From an uncultured euryarchaeote (GTDB lineage: Archaea > Thermoplasmatota > Poseidoniia > Poseidoniales > Poseidoniaceae), in the NCBI GenBank assembly GCA_937897365.1, contig CALCOP010000126.1:1-49091 (forward strand): a stretch of 49,091 nt of DNA, written 5' to 3'. The number at the start of each line of letters is the position of its first letter. Position 1 is the stretch's first letter. The position numbers and the translations under genes were made by a program. Positions 34,347 through 43,383 of the stretch are shown here, in pieces. Below the pieces are notes generated by a model. The model did not search any database, was not told the DNA's origin, and saw nothing but the letters and a program-made list of their open reading frames with translations.

Positions 34347-37300
34347 TCACCACAAAAGGGCCAAACCACTGGCGATGGCGGTCGTAATCGGTTCCACCAA
34401 GAGGATGTGTCGTGTCTCAACACTGTCTCCAGTAAGTGAACCAATGAGTGAAAGGTCAGTAACCATACCGTTTACTCCGAACGATGAAGCTGTTGGAATT
34501 GGACCGGTAAACTGAGCATCGAGCAAAACTGCACGACCGCTGAACGAAAATCCTTCAAGGAATCCTGTCATGTAATAGGGTTCAACGGTTGCTTCTGAAC
34601 TGGCAACAATACGTCCGTTTGTGATGTCATCAAGAACAATCACTGGATATTGGAATGGACCCATGTAGACATGAATTGTAGCCGATTTAAGGTCCTGTCC
34701 AATCACCTCAATACGATCGATAGTCACACCTGGAGTCGAGGGTAAGTCGGTTTGTTTGATGTAAAGTCGACTTACGCCTTGGCCTGAAGATGCAACTCTC
34801 ATCCCCCAGTCATCTGTGGTCTGAAGAACGAAGGTCGAAGGCAAATCTTCTGCCAACAGCAGCACATCGCCTTTGAAATCTACAGAACGCCCTGTGGCCT
34901 CAAGATACAAATCCATATCATCTGTGTTTGATTTGTAATCCAATTCCATCATTCCTTGGAAAGATATATCTGCGCGGATATCGAAGTTGGAATTGGGTTG
35001 CGCAGCGAGCGCCATTTCACCCGGCAAATCACGCATAAAAACAGTTGCTGGCCACCAAAATCCATCAACATAACGCATTTGCTGAATCATGAGTGATTGT
35101 GCTGAGTGACCATCGATTTGATATTGTGGAGGGACATCAACCTCGATGAGGAAAATATCTCCAACGGTTGATGAAAATGTCATCGCTTGTGGGACGTCAA
35201 CAATGAGCGCCTCTACACGACTTAGGGCACGTCTGTCGATAAAGACTGCATGAACAGAATCCAACTGCGTACCCAAATCATAACTCATATCGATTGACAC
35301 TCGAGGGACAGTGAGGTTATCTTGAGTAGAAAATAAGGTGTTTGCAAACACATTATTTGGTCCACTTGTATCAAGTCCTGCGATGACAATTTCCATGTCT
35401 CTGCCTTCTAAACCGTTCACAATGATGCTCATTTGTTGGCGCTCTGGCGTCCATTGTTCTAAGAAGAGGTCAAACTCATACAATGGAATTCCATCTCTCA
35501 TCCGGAAATCATATTCCAAAAGAATTCTCCCCGGAGGTAAATTCGGTAGCCATGAACGCAAATGCCAAGATCTTCGAAGCTCATAGGTAATACCTTGCTC
35601 CTCCCAAAGACTTCGATTTGCTCCTTCCATTTCTGATTCTAAAATAACACCGTCTTCAAGCGCCAAAAGGAGTTGTGAAATATTGGAAATATTTGCTGCA
35701 TCGGCTTCTTGTAATACCGCCTGATATTCGTCTTTAGAAATCTTGTAATCGGCTAACGCATCATTGACAATTGTCCGGCTCGAAAGAGTGAATGTAGGCA
35801 TTCGAGACAAGTTAAATGTCACCTTTGATGCTTCGAAAACTTCCATCCCAATACCGTGCGACCACTCCGGTTCCTCGAGAATGTTGGTTCCTTTGCGAAC
35901 ATCCATCGTCACATCAAAAGCCTCACCTGTTTGTAAATCAAGACCCAAAGACATGTTTTCATCGCCGGTTTCAATGCCCCCCAAATCAACGATTGTCGAG
36001 TAGACAAAGTCGTTGACTAAGGAACCAAAGTTCACCAAATCTCCAAGGAAAAATGAAAGAGCTTGGACACCATCGCCTTCATCAAATGTGGGTAATTCCA
36101 GACCCGACGAGTCAACTCCGCTCGGATAGGCAACAGTGATGTTGGCAGGTAACGGATCAATGGCGATTCGTCCATTCATGCCCTTGAAAGAGTCGTCATA
36201 TTCTGTTTCATCTTCAAGAAGAATATTCATCGGCGAGGATTGTGAACGAAGTAATTCAATTCGTGAATTTCCTTCCGGTCCATTTGCACCTGGGTCAAGA
36301 GGAGAAAGACGCCGAATGCTTGTTACATCTGAAATTTCTGTGCTTAAACTGGTTTCTCCAGTCGCTTCGTCAACCCAGAAGCGGAAATGGTCACCATCCA
36401 TGGTGAAAGGTTGTGTAGCGTTGGTGAGTTGTACTTCTATCGATTCCATCGGCGTTGCAGCAACATATCCGACGGTATCGCCGAGAATCAGTTGGAACGA
36501 AGAGGGGAGGCCGTTCAATCGAATTGCATTACGTTGGCCGTCACCATCCCCTCCATAGGTAATCGTACCTATCGGACCTGATGCGGCATACGTGAGCGCT
36601 TCAGCAGTTTGTGTCACATTGAAAGTACTCGGACGGTTTGAAAGTGTCGCCGATTGTTGATTTGCAGAAACAATATCACCGTCATCATGTAAGATATGAC
36701 CAATCAAAAATGGACCACTATCAACACCTTGTAATTCCATTTGACGAACATCGTTGATTGGATCATAATCATGGGTGACGCTTGAAATTCCGCCTATTCG
36801 GGCACTCATAGCCACAGGAACCAATGGTTCTTGCAGCCCTCCAATTCGAGAGTTTACTTGCTTAATGTTCGTATCTTCGGAGAGCAAAATGTGATCAATA
36901 TCCGGCAGCCATGGTTGGTCACTGCTTGAAATTGCAATTGAAACAGAACCTATTTCCATGGGTTCACGAACCGAAGTTGGGAGGCTTTGCTTGACTTGAT
37001 TGTAACAATTAAGCCTCACTGCTCCACCTGTCGCACCGGCTGTTCCCACAATCGACTCGGGGAGGCCGTTCACAACATCACCTACATCGAGAATCACCTC
37101 GACAATCGTCAACAGAGCGTTATCGAAGACCTGAGCAATTGTATTGAGATTTGGATTATCATAATTCACGCGACTCAAGCCACTTTCTGGAATTTCAAAA
37201 CTACCCTCGACAATGATCACCTTCGGTACATTCGCAATGCTCAGTTGAATGGATGAAGAATCGCTTGCATAACCACCGCGCATGAATGTTGATTTGTAAT

Positions 37301-39029
37301 CCAGGAAGTCAATCGATTCGGTAGCTACAATCGCCACTAAGGTATTGGGCGGATTGGCAGGGTTGACTGGAAGTGTTGGATCATCAACATTGTTCAAGCT
37401 ATCACCGGAGAAATTTTTGATAGCAATAATCATGGAGAGACGACTGGGAATGTCTCCTGGAAGGTCGGTACCTCCAGGCTCCTCACCAATCATCGTAAAA
37501 ACAGCCGCAATTTCATCAGGATGTAATGTACCCGACGGCAAACCACGAATCCAAGAGCGAGAATCCGTTACATTTCCGAATGGCGAGTCACCTTCTGTAG
37601 TGTTTGAACGATCTTCGAAATAATGAAGATACATATCTGCACCGATATCGGAGAAAATTTCAACAGTATCGAACGTGTTTTGTCCGAGGTTATCATTACG
37701 TAATGTGATGTCAACTTCGTTTGGAATTCGAGTTTCACCGACCTCTGGATGGAAACTCGCGTCGATGTATGCTGTCTCAAGTATCGGGGCTGTAGTACCT
37801 CCACCATAACCATCAAAGCGAATAAATCCAACACCGAGTCCAAAACCACATTTATGGTCGTGGCTGTGTGCTTGATGGTCAAGAATTGGGTCGTAATATG
37901 AAGTTCCGTCGTTACAGTCTGATTGTCGATTTGAACTGTCAGCGTCTGGATTTGAAGCGCGAATAGCGTAAGGCGCTGAAATCGATGTTAAACTGAGTGC
38001 TGAAGCATTGATTTGTCCGGTGGTGAGTGAACTGATGAATTGCAAAACATTCGTGATAACAGCATTGACACTAAAGGTCATTTTCTGAAGACCAACTCCG
38101 AGCGTGAATTGATGAGGAGGTTGGGTGAAACGGGTGTCAATAATAACTGCATACGATTCTGAATCATCAAGAGTGAGATCAAACGCCAAACCTTTCATCA
38201 AACTCACTTCAAGATGAGACATGTTGTTCCACAAGAAGTCGTTTTGATTGAGAGCGGTTACCTTCCACTGGAAAGTCGGTCGTATCCACACCTCTTCGAC
38301 GCATGGAAGGGTTGCAGGGGGGATGCCACAATCACCTAATTCAATGCCAAAGCCATCTCCTTGCGTGATGATTCCTTCGATCGTCAAACCGACCGAAAGA
38401 TCGTCGACTGAGTCGCCATCGATATCGATGTAATTATTGAACAGGACAATTTCAGTGCCAACAAGAAGTTCACCGGTAAAGGTTCCTTCAACCCATGCTT
38501 CATGAGACGGACCGTTATCCCTCGATGAGAAGTTTACATACACGGCATACGTGTTAATTCCAATTCCCAACGGGTTGTTCAGTCCGAGTGATTGAACTGA
38601 AAATAAGGTCTCAAACAAATTGTATGGCCAGCCATCAGGCTGCGTGGAAGCGTCCATGAGAAATTCATACGGGCGAGGGTGGTCGGCGACAAATGGTGAC
38701 GAATCCCTCAATTCCAATCCGTCAAGATAACCGCTTGCTTCCGAGAGCGGGTCTGTTGAATCAATCGGCCTTTGGGCAAGGTCAACGGCATTCAAAGCAT
38801 CGATTGCCCCCTGAGAAGCAACACTCGCCTCGTCATTGTCCGTGCGTTTAGATAATGTATCATCCAATTCATCCAAGACCCCGAAGTCGTTCCGAGAAAC
38901 AGAAAGGTTCGCACTGGCAGGCTGTGTCAGTGATATTAACATCAGAAAAACGAGGAGAACCGCCATTCGGCGCGGGTCAGAATTTTGAGGCAAACCAACG
39001 CGAATTAAGCGCGGTTGACTCTCTACCAT
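34347..39029 (-). CDS. Giant exported protein of about 1560 residues, unknown function
   Basis: The protein starts with an Arg-containing lead and a signal-like helix (RRMAVLLVFLMLISLTQPASA) and then shows more than 1500 residues of mostly beta-rich sequence with many Asp, Ser and Asn. I see no catalytic motif and no known repeat. Sections such as DNLGQNTFDTVEIFSDIG resemble secreted lamellar or filamentous modules. The C-terminus (HILLVEPITTAIASGLALLW) is weakly hydrophobic and has no charged tail, so anchoring is uncertain. Start choice: ATG 39029; a GTG at 39050 and a Met at 38966 just before the hydrophobic core are alternatives. The next gene is translationally coupled and encodes a membrane protein that may hold it at the surface. 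It is preceded by a tandem stem-loop region. Confidence 0.66.
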   Translation of the reverse strand: MVESQPRLIRVGLPQNSDPRRMAVLLVFLMLISLTQPASANLSVSRNDFGVLDELDDTLSKRTDNDEASVASQGAIDALNAVDLAQRPIDSTDPLSEASGYLDGLELRDSSPFVADHPRPYEFLMDASTQPDGWPYNLFETLFSVQSLGLNNPLGIGINTYAVYVNFSSRDNGPSHEAWVEGTFTGELLVGTEIVLFNNYIDIDGDSVDDLSVGLTIEGIITQGDGFGIELGDCGIPPATLPCVEEVWIRPTFQWKVTALNQNDFLWNNMSHLEVSLMKGLAFDLTLDDSESYAVIIDTRFTQPPHQFTLGVGLQKMTFSVNAVITNVLQFISSLTTGQINASALSLTSISAPYAIRASNPDADSSNRQSDCNDGTSYYDPILDHQAHSHDHKCGFGLGVGFIRFDGYGGGTTAPILETAYIDASFHPEVGETRIPNEVDITLRNDNLGQNTFDTVEIFSDIGADMYLHYFEDRSNTTEGDSPFGNVTDSRSWIRGLPSGTLHPDEIAAVFTMIGEEPGGTDLPGDIPSRLSMIIAIKNFSGDSLNNVDDPTLPVNPANPPNTLVAIVATESIDFLDYKSTFMRGGYASDSSSIQLSIANVPKVIIVEGSFEIPESGLSRVNYDNPNLNTIAQVFDNALLTIVEVILDVGDVVNGLPESIVGTAGATGGAVRLNCYNQVKQSLPTSVREPMEIGSVSIAISSSDQPWLPDIDHILLSEDTNIKQVNSRIGGLQEPLVPVAMSARIGGISSVTHDYDPINDVRQMELQGVDSGPFLIGHILHDDGDIVSANQQSATLSNRPSTFNVTQTAEALTYAASGPIGTITYGGDGDGQRNAIRLNGLPSSFQLILGDTVGYVAATPMESIEVQLTNATQPFTMDGDHFRFWVDEATGETSLSTEISDVTSIRRLSPLDPGANGPEGNSRIELLRSQSSPMNILLEDETEYDDSFKGMNGRIAIDPLPANITVAYPSGVDSSGLELPTFDEGDGVQALSFFLGDLVNFGSLVNDFVYSTIVDLGGIETGDENMSLGLDLQTGEAFDVTMDVRKGTNILEEPEWSHGIGMEVFEASKVTFNLSRMPTFTLSSRTIVNDALADYKISKDEYQAVLQEADAANISNISQLLLALEDGVILESEMEGANRSLWEEQGITYELRRSWHLRSWLPNLPPGRILLEYDFRMRDGIPLYEFDLFLEQWTPERQQMSIIVNGLEGRDMEIVIAGLDTSGPNNVFANTLFSTQDNLTVPRVSIDMSYDLGTQLDSVHAVFIDRRALSRVEALIVDVPQAMTFSSTVGDIFLIEVDVPPQYQIDGHSAQSLMIQQMRYVDGFWWPATVFMRDLPGEMALAAQPNSNFDIRADISFQGMMELDYKSNTDDMDLYLEATGRSVDFKGDVLLLAEDLPSTFVLQTTDDWGMRVASSGQGVSRLYIKQTDLPSTPGVTIDRIEVIGQDLKSATIHVYMGPFQYPVIVLDDITNGRIVASSEATVEPYYMTGFLEGFSFSGRAVLLDAQFTGPIPTASSFGVNGMVTDLSLIGSLTGDSVETRHILLVEPITTAIASGLALLW

Positions 39030-39069
39030 GAAAGAAGGATGACCCCCCACTATGAGAACCCATCCCCGT

Positions 39070-39114
39070 TATGCGTGAAAAATCAACTTATTTCGCATAC
39101 CGCCCTACGGGCGG
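39070..39114 (-). terminator. Two tandem stem-loops between PKD protein and giant-protein genes
   Basis: A GC-rich hairpin, CCGCCC-TAC-GGGCGG (39100-39114), has a perfect 6-bp stem. Directly beside it, TATGCG (39070-39075) pairs with CGCATA (39094-39099). On the minus strand the GC-rich hairpin comes first, just after the PKD-gene stop, and the second arm region contains a T-run (GATTTTT). The layout suits a terminator of the PKD gene or an RNA element controlling the giant gene. It lies entirely outside coding sequence. Confidence 0.5.
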
Positions 39115-39119
39115 AATAA

Positions 39120-41582
39120 TCACAACGAAACCGTTGTATCACGTGAACAGGTCGGACAAGCGACAACAATCGCATCTGCGCCCGGTGGGATTTGAACATC
39201 AAAAATAACTCCACAGCCATTGCATGTTACGCTCCGAGTGAGGGGTTCAGGTTGTGTTTCGGATTGGGTGATATCCTGAACGACTTTTGGAGATGTCGCC
39301 TGAACGCCTTCAGGAAGTGAGACGCCCCCACTCTTTACCACAGTTTGCGGTGCAGAAGAAGTGTATGTTTCACCACTCATTTGCGGAGTCTGCATCGTTG
39401 GCTGAGTCAAGGGTACGGGTGTTTCATCGTTAAACAATGCCAGAGCATCAGCAGCAGCGGCTTGACTGCCCTGAGAAATGGTTTGCTGAGTAAATGAAGG
39501 AGGTGCAAAACCGCTGTTCATTTGCGTTTCACTCGGTGTCTGTTCACCATAAATGGCAGCCATCTCCGCAGCCTTCTCTTGCTCAAGTCTCGATGATGAT
39601 GACTGAACTTCACCTGCATCAAGTCCGGCAAGAACAACCGCTGAAGAAAACAGAGGGATTTTGCGAGTGCTCGCAACCGTTGCCATGTGGGCTTCGGCCT
39701 CCAATTCACTCAATCCCCTTCCAATCAACAACTCTTTTGCAATTCCGTTCTGCCAGCGTCGATGTCCAAGTAGAGCAATCCCCATCGTGAGAGTTCCGAT
39801 AAACAGGACCATGAGTAAAATTCCAGCAATACTCCCCTTTTCCGGAGGCGCTTCGATGGTGATGGTAAATGCATGACTATCCGAGTTATTCGATTGATCA
39901 AAAACGGTTACCACCACATCATATTTGCCCGCCTTAGAAAATTCAATTTCCGTTGAAGAACCCGTTTCGTCTGCATCATCTCTTGGATTGCCATTACTAT
40001 CTAAATCAACATCTGGATTAAGGTCCCAATGATAACGTAAAACCGATTCTGAGTCGTAGCTATCGGTTGCTTGAACGACGAAAGTCATGGCGTCACCAAC
40101 CTGGCCAGTTGATGGAAGTTGGTCAAGACTGGGTCGTTCCAGAACAGGTTTTGTCGTGTCAGTGACAAGTAATGTCGTAGAAATACTGTTGGAATTACCA
40201 GAGGCGTCGCTCACCGTTAGCATGACTTCATGAGTTCCGATATCAGCCCATGAGAAAGAAACTGAACTGTTCTGTCCATAAGGGGAGCCGTCTAAGTTCC
40301 ACGCACACATGCTGATGAGATGGTCGTCTGAGCTTCCATCGCAATTGAGGACAAGAGTATCACCAGTGTTAAGTTTCCAACCCCCGGCAATTGGCTGCCC
40401 GTTACCTCCTATGCGTGCGACTGGATTCATTACATCAAGAACAGAAATTACCGAGCTTGTTGATGCTGATGAACCCGTTGGAGAGGACACAGTTAGTGTA
40501 ACTGTGCGGTCACCGGGTGTGTTCCAAATGGCTACCGCATCCCAACCAATCGCATCTTGGTCATTGGTAAAATCGCCGTCTGCGTTCGCATCGACTTCTG
40601 CATCAAAATCCCACGATGCGGACGCAATCTGATTCAATCGGTTCGGCGTTGAATACGCATCGAAAGTCACAGGATTACCAACTGCAGTGGTTGAGTTACT
40701 GTCATCGGAAAGAATGGGATTTAATTGGGGTGCAAGTTCAACACGAACAGTCATCCTCACGTGACTTTCGCCATTCGCTCCACCAACCGGTGTATCGGTA
40801 TTGTCGGCAATGAGAATCAACTCTTCGCCGTCTAATTCATTTGGAACAATCCACGAAAATGAGGAAGAACCGTCAATCGATTGTAGCGATGCCCCTGTGA
40901 TGTAGAGGGAGCCGACGCCTCCGGACGAATAGAGATCGTTCATGGCTCGAGTTTGCAAATAAATGTCACCATTTCCTTCGAGCGACCATGCAGTAACAAC
41001 GACACTGGTTCCCGCATCAAGTTGCAAATCATCTCCCGAAAGCAATGTTTCAGAGGAGGAGTTTTCAATGGCAATAAGGTTGTGAAACGGCGTCCAATAA
41101 GAGTCCGTTAATTTAGAAATCGTCAAACTTGCACGACTGTCAACTCCACCTTGGTCACCCATTCCTTGGTCACCGGAATGCGCTGTATTGTCAAAGACGA
41201 TGTACCATGCTTTGGCATTGATTGAGGCGGGTACTTGCCAGTGGAATTGATAACTTCCGAGGGCAGATTCTGTCGAAGGTATCTGTTCGAACAAATTACG
41301 ATACGACTGTCCAAGGTCGTAAGGTTGTATCGAGTTTTGGTCAAACACCAAGACATCCAACTCATCTTGACTCACGATAATGGAAAGATCGTAGACGTCA
41401 CCGGGCGTTAAAACCCCGAGATTAATTTTGATGCAAGCGCCATCACCGATGACCGTCGCGCTGGAAAATGAACTCGGCGTGTCGTTCAAGCAGCCGGGTT
41501 CAGCACGACCTTGGTCTGCTAAAGTGGATGACGGAATCAGCATCACACAAAGTAGGATTGCGACAAGCACTGAGGAACGCAT
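39120..41582 (-). CDS. Surface protein with PKD-like domains, membrane helix and cytosolic zinc ribbon
   Basis: From ATG 41582 the product has about 820 residues: signal peptide (SSVLVAILLCVMLIPSS), an N-terminal pre-peptidase-like beta domain, then PKD-like modules marked by WNTPGDRTVTLTVSS, WADIGTHEVMLTVSD and FSKAGKYDVVVTVFD. A single membrane helix (IAGILLMVLFIGTLTMGIALL) is followed by a roughly 200-residue cytosolic tail: a short helical motif (LLIGRGLSELEAEAHMA), a long low-complexity Ser/Gln/Thr/Pro linker, and a final four-Cys zinc ribbon (CNGC-CPTC). A GTG at 41606 is an alternative start. It is the first gene of the surface block. Ribbon and linker suggest docking of a cytosolic partner, which is inference. 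Confidence 0.74.
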   Translation of the reverse strand: MRSSVLVAILLCVMLIPSSTLADQGRAEPGCLNDTPSSFSSATVIGDGACIKINLGVLTPGDVYDLSIIVSQDELDVLVFDQNSIQPYDLGQSYRNLFEQIPSTESALGSYQFHWQVPASINAKAWYIVFDNTAHSGDQGMGDQGGVDSRASLTISKLTDSYWTPFHNLIAIENSSSETLLSGDDLQLDAGTSVVVTAWSLEGNGDIYLQTRAMNDLYSSGGVGSLYITGASLQSIDGSSSFSWIVPNELDGEELILIADNTDTPVGGANGESHVRMTVRVELAPQLNPILSDDSNSTTAVGNPVTFDAYSTPNRLNQIASASWDFDAEVDANADGDFTNDQDAIGWDAVAIWNTPGDRTVTLTVSSPTGSSASTSSVISVLDVMNPVARIGGNGQPIAGGWKLNTGDTLVLNCDGSSDDHLISMCAWNLDGSPYGQNSSVSFSWADIGTHEVMLTVSDASGNSNSISTTLLVTDTTKPVLERPSLDQLPSTGQVGDAMTFVVQATDSYDSESVLRYHWDLNPDVDLDSNGNPRDDADETGSSTEIEFSKAGKYDVVVTVFDQSNNSDSHAFTITIEAPPEKGSIAGILLMVLFIGTLTMGIALLGHRRWQNGIAKELLIGRGLSELEAEAHMATVASTRKIPLFSSAVVLAGLDAGEVQSSSSRLEQEKAAEMAAIYGEQTPSETQMNSGFAPPSFTQQTISQGSQAAAADALALFNDETPVPLTQPTMQTPQMSGETYTSSAPQTVVKSGGVSLPEGVQATSPKVVQDITQSETQPEPLTRSVTCNGCGVIFDVQIPPGADAIVVACPTCSRDTTVSL

Positions 41583-41627
41583 GCACTGCTGTAAGTCGTT
41601 AACCACTTCAATGATGTGGCCGTTTGC

Positions 41628-42758
41628 TCAAGAAGTCCATCCATCGCCAGCCCATACAAGATGGCTGATATCTCCCGTTTCTGAAATAATTATTCGGTCA
41701 CCATCCATTGCGGCGGAAACGGATATTTCATTGGAACCAAAGACATCTTTTGCTTCAGAAAGAGGGATTTCAGCGTCTTTGAGTCGGGCACTAAAATGGG
41801 TCAGTACAAGGTGACGGGCGTTGCAAGCGAGAGCGGTTCGAGCGGCTCCTGTGCTCGTACTATGAAGAAATTCATCTGCCCATTGCTGAGCCTCATCGAT
41901 GAATGTTGATTCGTGAACCAAGACATCGGTTTGAGATATCGATGTAAGCCCAGTCGCCATTTCAGCAGTATCACCTGAAATGACCATTCGTGTGGCTGGA
42001 CGGTCTTTTCCACGGAAATCTGATGCTTTGAGTGGTGTTCCGTCACTCATCTGAATATCGATTCCCGAAGAAAGCTGAGCTTTCTGTTGGTCGGTTAGTT
42101 TCAGCTCCGCTGCTTTCAACCGATTGAACTTCCCAGCCCCTCCCTTCGATTCCAACATCCAAGCGCACGAGGGAACCGAGTGTAGAGTCGCAAGAGGTTG
42201 AATGCGATTCTTCTTCCAACCATCTGGTTGAGGCATAGAATCAAGCAAAACACATTGGCCATTGCTACCCATTTCCAGCCATCGATTTGCAGGAACATCA
42301 CCCAGAATCCAACGAACTGCATAACCTAAACTTTCAGTGGTAGCGCCGAGTTCTTGCCAACTCTTGATTTGTCGAGCTAATTCTGCACTTGGTGCTGATT
42401 GCGGTATGCCTTTTTTGTCCAACAAAGCGTCAAAAACCTCTGGAGAAGTGGGGCCGATAACCATGATTGGATGTTCTCGTTTATCCAGCGACATAGTATG
42501 CATCCAGGGAAGTACCCCCCAAGTGTGATCTAAATGTCCGTGTGTCAAACAAATGACATGAACACGAGAAGCGCGTAAAGTGTTTCCTTTATCATATGAT
42601 TTCAATCGTTTGCGTTGCATGGCATACCGCGTCTGAAAACCTTCACCTGCATCGACGACCATGATTCCATCGCCGCATTGAACGAGACTTCCACTGACCT
42701 GTCTCCTTCCCGTTGGACGGGCCGAAGAAGTTCCAAGAATGTGTAATTCCATACGCAC
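41628..42758 (-). CDS. rnz: Ribonuclease Z (tRNA 3' processing, metallo-beta-lactamase fold)
   Basis: RNase Z cuts pre-tRNA just after the discriminator base. The zinc motif LTHGHLDHTWG (H73-x-H75-x-D77-H78) is present. The N-terminal LGTSSARPTGRRQVSG, the SVPSCAWMLE-GKFN region, VISGDTA, VLVHESTF, HSTSTGAARTA and LVLTHFSAR are all in family order. The 376-residue length is larger than archaeal RNase Z (about 305-320), because of an insertion between the zinc motif and the GKFN region. GTG 42758 follows GAGGTG at 5 bases, better than ATG 42752. A PRC-barrel gene immediately upstream shares the transcript. Confidence 0.9.
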   Translation of the reverse strand: MRMELHILGTSSARPTGRRQVSGSLVQCGDGIMVVDAGEGFQTRYAMQRKRLKSYDKGNTLRASRVHVICLTHGHLDHTWGVLPWMHTMSLDKREHPIMVIGPTSPEVFDALLDKKGIPQSAPSAELARQIKSWQELGATTESLGYAVRWILGDVPANRWLEMGSNGQCVLLDSMPQPDGWKKNRIQPLATLHSVPSCAWMLESKGGAGKFNRLKAAELKLTDQQKAQLSSGIDIQMSDGTPLKASDFRGKDRPATRMVISGDTAEMATGLTSISQTDVLVHESTFIDEAQQWADEFLHSTSTGAARTALACNARHLVLTHFSARLKDAEIPLSEAKDVFGSNEISVSAAMDGDRIIISETGDISHLVWAGDGWTS

Positions 42759-42767
42759 AACTACACC

Positions 42768-43028
42768 TCAACTCTGTAGTGGTATTGGAGTTGGAGGAAA
42801 CCAACGTAGCAAAACAATTCGATCTATGGCCCGAACCCAGCGCCAAGGTACTGCGACATGTACTGATCCTTCAACCAAATCCTCTTCTGTATCTCGAACA
42901 AATAAGTGGGTACATGACATTCCGTTGGCATCAATCACTGCATCGTGAACCACGCCTAAGCGTCGACCATCGGGTAAGAAGACCTCAAGTCCAGTGAGAC
43001 GGGAGACAGATTCTTCACCCTCGACCAT
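42768..43028 (-). CDS. PRC-barrel domain protein
   Basis: From ATG 43028 (preceded by AAGGGAT) the product has about 86 residues, nearly all a PRC barrel: SRLTGLEVFLPDGRRLGVVHDAVID, THLFVRD, and VAVPWRWVRAIDRIVLL. Small PRC-barrel proteins are common in archaea and are linked to RNA metabolism (RimM-like) and to cell division (CdpB). The open frame upstream to 43127 is rejected because it lacks a ribosome site. It precedes RNase Z on the same strand, with the ribosome site of rnz overlapping the end of this gene. Confidence 0.82.
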   Translation of the reverse strand: MVEGEESVSRLTGLEVFLPDGRRLGVVHDAVIDANGMSCTHLFVRDTEEDLVEGSVHVAVPWRWVRAIDRIVLLRWFPPTPIPLQS

Positions 43029-43092
43029 GATATCCCTTGACGAAGCCACCAGTCGAGGGGCAATAAAAGAACCCCGAGATTTAACCAAATAA

Positions 43093-43100
43093 TGTATATT
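43093..43100 (-). promoter_or_regulatory. TATA-like box for the PRC-barrel/RNase Z transcript
   Basis: On the minus strand AATATACA lies about 65-72 bases upstream of the PRC-barrel start. It would place transcription onset about 40 bases before the ATG, leaving space for the AAGGGAT ribosome site. Confidence 0.4.
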
Positions 43101-43124
43101 GGAATGGTGGGAAAAACATTCGTT

Positions 43125-43132
43125 CATATACT
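43125..43132 (+). promoter_or_regulatory. TATA-like box for the small membrane protein gene, leaderless
   Basis: CATATACT is centred about 24-25 bases before ATG 43153, so transcription should begin at or next to the start codon. No Shine-Dalgarno site precedes the ATG (GATTTGACACC), which agrees with a leaderless message. Confidence 0.5.
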
Positions 43133-43152
43133 ACAATATGTGATTTGACACC

Positions 43153-43383
43153 ATGGCACTCACCTGCAACATCAACGCTGCTGGAAAAGCTGCACGCTTG
43201 AGAGTAGGGATTTTGGCAGTCGCTGGCGGCCTCGGCACGGCTTTGCTCGTAGCTACCGGGGTTTTACCCTCAATAGGCTGGATAGCCGTAGCTGGAAGCA
43301 TTGCAGGTGGTTGTTTTTCGATTTGGGAATCACGCGCTGGATGGTGCGTCGTTCGAGCAATGGGATTCAATACGCGCCTGTAA
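43153..43383 (+). CDS. Small two-helix membrane protein, YgaP/DUF2892-like
   Basis: The 76-residue protein has two hydrophobic stretches (RVGILAVAGGLGTALLVATGVL and IGWIAVAGSIAGGCFSIW) and the family-like framing NINAAGKAARLRVG at the start and GWCVVRAMGFNTRL at the end. The end resembles the C-P-L-Y-x-L-L-G-I-N-T pattern of DUF2892, often found with rhodanese or sulfide-handling proteins. A rhodanese gene lies about 2 kb away but is not adjacent. The stop touches the rmuC stop (convergent). Similarity is by motif only. Confidence 0.6.
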   Translation: MALTCNINAAGKAARLRVGILAVAGGLGTALLVATGVLPSIGWIAVAGSIAGGCFSIWESRAGWCVVRAMGFNTRL

